Notes under the pieces: model-generated
Database searches by the model: none
Seen by the model: the letters and a program-made list of their open reading frames with translations, nothing else
Told to the model about the DNA's origin: nothing
Assembly (NCBI RefSeq): GCF_002288925.2
Contig: NW_022098004.1
Coordinates: 8,563,604-8,627,603 of the forward strand
Source: Delphinapterus leucas
Taxonomy: Eukaryota; Chordata; Mammalia; Artiodactyla; Monodontidae
Length of the DNA: 64,000 bases
Direction of reading: 5' to 3'
Position numbers and translations under genes: made by a program
Part shown: one piece after another, positions 58,871 to 64,000 of the stretch
Position numbering within the stretch: position 1 is the stretch's first letter
Layout of the letters: each line of letters starts with the position of its first letter

Positions 58871-61824
58871 TGGAACCAGAACTCGCTGCTTTCAGAGTGT
58901 TCCCCAGCTTAGTTCTTGGTGATAAAACTGTTGGTAAAAATGGGATGCGTTCAAAACACTCTAGTCTCCACGGGGAACCTGGTTAATTAGAATGTTACCT
59001 CTGTTGGCTCTGATCTTTGCTCACTTTGTAGCGTCCTGACAAGCCCTTGTGTAAAACGCCCGAAGGTCAGTGGAACAAAATAGCACGTGGCTCGTGCGCT
59101 AAGCCCTCCCTACACGTTTGTGGGCGGATAATAGGCCCAGCTCCCAAACTCAGCTGGGAGGACTTGAGTTGGAGTGTGTTTGGGCCTTGCAGTCTGGTTC
59201 CTGCCCCGGAGCAGAGGGTTCCCTTGTCCGTCAGAGCTTGGAGCATTCATAGCAGCGCGGAGACAGTCGCTCGGCTCCGGAGAGGGAAAAAAAAAAAAAA
59301 GTAAGGAAGGATTTCGTTTTATTCTTTTCGAGCCCGCTGATATTAGTAATGAAAACTTTTCCATCCCTGTTGCTGAGAAATTTGTGTTTTTTAAGGCATT
59401 GGTGGGGATGTGATGGCGAGGGATGGGGGGTGAGGTATTAGATCCAGCAAGATGTTTCTGTCTGTCTTTACTCAGAGCCTTACAGTGTTCTTCAGATTCT
59501 GCATCCTCTCCAGCATCCTTTCCTAATACAATAAAAAGAAGGCCCTTTCCCATGTTTGCCACGGTTAACTTATCAGATGTTTCACTTTAGGAAAGATGGG
59601 ATCCAAGTGTGTGATTTCATTGGAAATTCGTCAGGTGTCACTTGCCAAGCTATTGAGGACGCAGTTATTCTGAGAAGGCATCTTTTTACTATTTCTTTAA
59701 AATTTAATTAAGATCAGGCCACTGCCTGGTTTCAACTGGACGGTTCCCCCGCCCCCTTTTTTCTTTCTTTCTTCTTCTTTTTCTTTCTTTTTTTTCTTTT
59801 TCTTTTTGGCTATTGCAAGCTGCAGTTAAGTGACCTGTAATTTATAATCACAGTTTGGTGTCGTTAAACTGTAAAATCTGACTTTGGCATTTTGCTCATA
59901 AAATAAATAATTGAAAAAATATAGCAATGAGGCTTGTACAGTAGAGGCAACGTCAGTACATGTATATCTGTGTATCTGAATATATGTGTATGTATTTTTT
60001 TGCTGGAGGCTCTTAAGCTAGCCCTGAAAAAGCATCTTAGAAAACTGTGACTGTCAACATCCAAGTAGGAGGATTCCCTGATAAGAATATAAGCACATTT
60101 TCTTTAATGAACTTTGAATTTGTTTTGTAAACTCCCTTCGTCATTCACGTTATTTTTTAAGGTGTATTATTTCGGCACTAAGGAGTCAGCATATACACGC
60201 TCGAATTCTCTGTCTATAGGCTATAGCGTGCCTTAGCTAGAAAGACTTATTTTTTCCTTTTCTTCTAACAAGGATGCTCATTTAGAAAGAAATGTTTATG
60301 TGAAGTGCTTGTCAGTTGGCATTTTTACTGGGTTGCTAACCCAAAGGTAAAATATAAAGCCATGTCTTTTCCTCACTGGCTTGTTGGCTTGTTGTTACTG
60401 GAAGGGTCCCTCCCTTGTTAGCTTGATAAATAATTTTACTAGGGGGACTCTGCTGTATTTTTATGCTTGCTGTCTGTTTTCTGCTTGCTGCAAATAAATT
60501 TCTGTACTCAGAGGGCACTAAAACTCCAAACACATGGTATTTTCCCATTTTGCTGCTGGTCGCCTGAAATATTTATTCCATCTCATGTTTTTAATTAATT
60601 TTTTAAAGGGAAAAATAATTTGTGATTAACAGCAAACAAAAATTAGCCCTTTATTTCTCAGGACCATTGGGTTTGAACCTGGAAGTGTAGTTTTTTTTTG
60701 GAAGGCTTTGCGTGTCAAACCCTGTTTCATACTTGTCACATTGAAGACAAGAGTTATTCATTTGGGGAGTCCTGAAGTTTTCTAATTATAGATTTCCTTC
60801 TCTGCCTTTCTAGCTGTACATATTAAGCTGTTAATATGAGAAATCAAGAGGGGTATAGAATTCTGCCTAGAAACAAGACACTACACAAATTCTTTACATT
60901 TGAAAAATGATATATTTGTGTGAAAATGGAGATGAAATTGATCATAGGTATCAATATAGCTGTCAGCATCCCCCTGACTCCCAGGCCTTGAGACTTGGGG
61001 TTCATTACTGAGGAGAGATTGGTGTGTGTCAGTCATTGGGGCAAAATGGGAGGTTCCCTGGCACAAACCTAAACAAACACACCCGAAAACATTCCAGTAA
61101 AATAAAATACAATAATAAAATAAATGAACATATTCCACAAATTACAAGCACAGTGAACACAACACATAGTAGGGGTACAATAATATGTTTAACGAAAGAA
61201 GGATATTTATGCTGGCAAAAACAAGTGATCATTTTAAATCATTGCCAGATTATCGCATAAATTGAAATATGATTTTTTCAAAGCAGATCTTCTACTTGCG
61301 GTTTGCTCATTAGCGGGGTCTTATTTTCTGAAACTGGAACATATTTTTACAAAGGTACCAGAGACATACATTTGAAGCTAGAATGCCAGCTCACATAACC
61401 AGGATGTTGAGGGGACTGAGTCACAGGTTTTCTGGAGTTCAACTTCTGCGAAGATCAGCAAAAGGAAGAGGAAAATGTAGAAGAAGGGGCAGTAGACATA
61501 CATATTGATTATTAAAACGTGTATGTATCTTATCAAACGTGTACACAGTTTATTTTCCTCTCCCACTTCTCAGGGATTTCAGAAATGAGCTAGGCTTCAA
61601 GCGGATGACTTGTTTTTCCCCTCTAACTCTGCAATTGTAGAGACTATGAGAATCAGATTTTTAAAATATTTAACGCAGAGTTGATAGTCACCATTTCTTC
61701 CGGTCACTTTGGGGTGGTACACGTTAGTCAGGAGTTAGAGAAAACTTCCATGGAGTTGAAGACCATGATATTCCACCCAGCCCTGCCCTTTGGAGGTCAT
61801 CCAAAGCCTCACGGGCGACGCTGA
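58871..61824. other. Intergenic, nothing recognised
   Basis: AT-rich with a T/C-rich tract at 59,755-59,808. No gene, SINE or L1 recognised. Confidence 0.4.
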
Positions 61825-61995
61825 TGACAGCTACCATTGATTGAGCATCTCCTGGTAGCCAGGACATATGCCACCTTTGATCCTCACAAGTAGAGGGGGC
61901 AGATACTTTAATCCCCTTTATAGAGATGCAGAAACTCAGGCACAAAGCAGTTCAGGTAGGATTTGACCTTACACCACAGTCATGCAGATTTTCTA
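61825..61995 (-). mobile_element. MIR SINE relic
   Basis: Reverse MIR: accattgattgagcatctcc, ttgatcctcacaagtagagg, tagagatgcagaaactcagg, gtaggatttgaccttacacc. Confidence 0.7.
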
Positions 61996-62489
61996 GCTAG
62001 ACACCATGCCACCCCTGCCTCAGCCAGCTCATTCCCTCCTTCCCAGTTAAAGAACTCAGTGTTTAACCTCAGCACATGTTGTGTGGCCTCAGCTGCCCTC
62101 CCCTCCCCGGTGTTCTTTTTCTGAGTGGGGTTGAGTGACGCCTAGAAGAAAATGCATTATAATCTCAGAAGGATCTAGAAGATCGGGGCGAGTACTTCTC
62201 ATGAGCTTGACCCTAAGGACCCCTCTGGCTCTAAAAGCAAAGGATTCTGTGGTTTGGGTTGTGGTAGGTAATGGAGCAGCCTTTATTCAGAGATAAAGAT
62301 TGTCATTTCAAGAGCATTTAAAAAATAATAGATGGTACATTTCCTTAATACCCTGTAATGTGTAAAGTGTCAGGTGCACAACTGACACTCAGGAAATTGC
62401 TGGATAGTGAAGATAAATTAGCGTTAAAGCACTCCATTGAAAGGCCCATTTAATAAAAAGTTGTCAGCAAAACCTGTAGTCCCATGAAA

Positions 62490-62610
62490 AAGAACACACA
62501 CTTTCTGCATCTGTAAAATAGGGGTAGTCCCTCAAAGGCGTCTGCAAAGGATTAAATACGGTAATGTGTGGAAAGCGCCTGGCACAGAGTAAACATCCTG
62601 CCATACTTGG
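62490..62610 (+). mobile_element. MIR SINE relic, 3' half
   Basis: gcatctgtaaaataggggta, aaggattaaatacggtaatg and gaaagcgcctggcacagagt match the MIR 3' half in order. Confidence 0.7.
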
Positions 62611-63224
62611 CCCTGATCGGTATTATGTGGAATAAAACTTTGACCTTGACACTGTGCAAGCTCTGATTTGTTTTAGAATAACTTCGTGGTTATGATATTG
62701 GACGTCTTCCCTCTGCTTTAAAATAAGCGTTGTCACAATTGGAAAATGGGGAAGTACCTAGAACAGTAGTTTATTATCTGCCTTCCCCTCAAAAACTACC
62801 ATCACCCCTAAAAAAAATTTTTAAAGGTGTACTTGGGAAATTCTGCGGTCAAATAATTTAGGGAAATCATGGATTAGACCAAGTTAAACATTTAATTTTG
62901 CTATCCTCCATCTCGGAGCCTTTATATGCTAATATGTATTGTGACCCTCCATAGGGAAGGACCAACGTGGGTGGCACACAACATCTTCCCAACTTATTTG
63001 AACATGGAACCTGTTTTCTAATCAGCCATCTTGTGGAAATAACAGTAGGGCAGTTTTGAAAAATGGTTGACTAGGTAAAGAAGTTCTGACTTAATTATTC
63101 TATTTAGTACCAAAGGACCCCTTTACTAATTTCCTCCTGTGAAGCCCATGTTCTCAAGGATTCATTTGTAATTCTGTGTGTTTGTTTTATTAATCAGAGC
63201 CCCCTCCATAAAAGCTCTAGGGCT

Positions 63225-63435
63225 GGGCTTCCCTGGTGGCGCAGTGGTTGAGAGTCCACCTGCCGATGCAGGGGACACGGGTTCGTGCCCCGATCCGGGA
63301 AGATCCCACATGCTGCGGAGCGGCTGGGCCCGTGAGCCGTGGCCGCTGAGCCTGCACGTCCGGAGCCTGTGCTCCACAACGGGAGAGGCCACAACAGTGA
63401 GAGGCCCGCGTACGGCAAAAAACAAAAACAAAAAC
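63225..63435 (+). mobile_element. CHR-type SINE, short subfamily
   Basis: Head gggcttccctggtggcgcag, body and (caaaaa)n tail. Flanked by a perfect 14-bp duplication aaagctctagggct at 63211-63224 and 63436-63449, implying a relatively young insertion. Confidence 0.93.
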
Positions 63436-63449
63436 AAAGCTCTAGGGCT

Positions 63450-64000
63450 TCTGATCAGCAAGAGAAGTGGTATAATTCCATTGATGTATATTCAATCAAA
63501 AGCAAAGAAAGCCTGATCATGGGGGTTATCCTGTAGGTCTTTACGATGATAGCAGTGGTTCATGGGTGCCGTTACTGCCTTCACAGGCTCCCTGTGGGCT
63601 TTTAGGATGCCGGTTTGGGATCCTCTGCTCTGATTAAAAAACCCAGGATCACTGTCAAATTCGAACTGCTGTTTGTGATTGGATGAGCCTTCCAAGGGAC
63701 TCTGAGGTCTTGGCAGGAGCCTGTCAATTTCTTAGAATCTTGGACATAAAAACTGCCTTCAGGTTTCTGTTCCTTTATTGTAAGGATACAGGTGTATATT
63801 AAAGGCATGAAATGCAAGATGGAAGGTGGGCAGTGTTGGCGATGGGGGCTCATTCTCTCTGTCCCTCTTCCCTCCCTTTTCTCTGTCTGCACATCTGCTT
63901 CATTCTCCCTACAGGAAGCAGGCAGGCCTTCTTGCTTTGAAGTACCCCTGATTCCCACCCTCACCCCTACACATCCCCAGCAGAGGTTGGTTAGCAGCTC
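63450..64000. other. Intergenic, nothing recognised
   Basis: A 120-codon minus-strand frame at 63602-63964 has no recognisable domain. Confidence 0.4.

Overview
The window is mammalian nuclear DNA, most likely from a whale or dolphin. Several tRNA-derived SINEs have the cetacean CHR-type head (5' ggcttccctggtggcgcag) and body, and lie beside old MIR, L2, L1 and hAT-Charlie copies. I recognise one protein-coding gene, the bZIP transcription factor MAF (c-Maf), on the + strand near the middle. No second protein gene, tRNA, rRNA, CRISPR array or recognisable endogenous retrovirus was seen. These assignments come from reading the sequence and recalling families; no database search was run.

Layout. 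Positions 1-32,130 are ordinary intergenic DNA. They hold six full or partial CHR-type SINEs plus a related short tRNA-derived SINE, three clear L1 pieces, an older L1-like block, a very short L1 tail, two MER5A-like DNA transposons (one split by later insertions), many MIR/L2 relics and several microsatellites. An unusual 54-bp-arm inverted repeat sits at 27,857-27,992. Positions 32,131-63,224 have no young SINE or L1 that I can see; MAF lies inside this 31 kb desert. A last CHR SINE with a perfect 14-bp target-site duplication is at 63,225-63,435.

MAF. A CpG island covers about 38,640-41,640. The core promoter (39,361-39,540) has a MARE-like palindrome, two inverted CCAAT boxes, an octamer-like site, a perfect CRE and a TATA box. 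A 5' leader of about 840 nt holds a GA repeat and two upstream ORFs. The coding sequence runs 40,381-41,510 with a strong Kozak start, but one base is missing near 41,146-41,150. The transactivation half and the bZIP half are therefore in different frames. All codons after the break still encode a normal Maf DNA-binding domain, so an assembly error is the simplest explanation. The stop codon is embedded in a good splice donor (41,507), and the matching second coding exon of the long MAF isoform lies 4.2 kb downstream at 45,698. Here that exon carries a shift which replaces the end of the tail known in human with a longer novel one. The 3' UTR of the unspliced form runs to poly(A) signals near 43,640 and 43,801.

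Downstream of MAF there are two GC-rich patches. One, at about 58,640-58,870, has an NRF1-type site and could be a promoter or enhancer. The rest is unannotated non-coding sequence, where comparative data would be needed to call regulatory elements.
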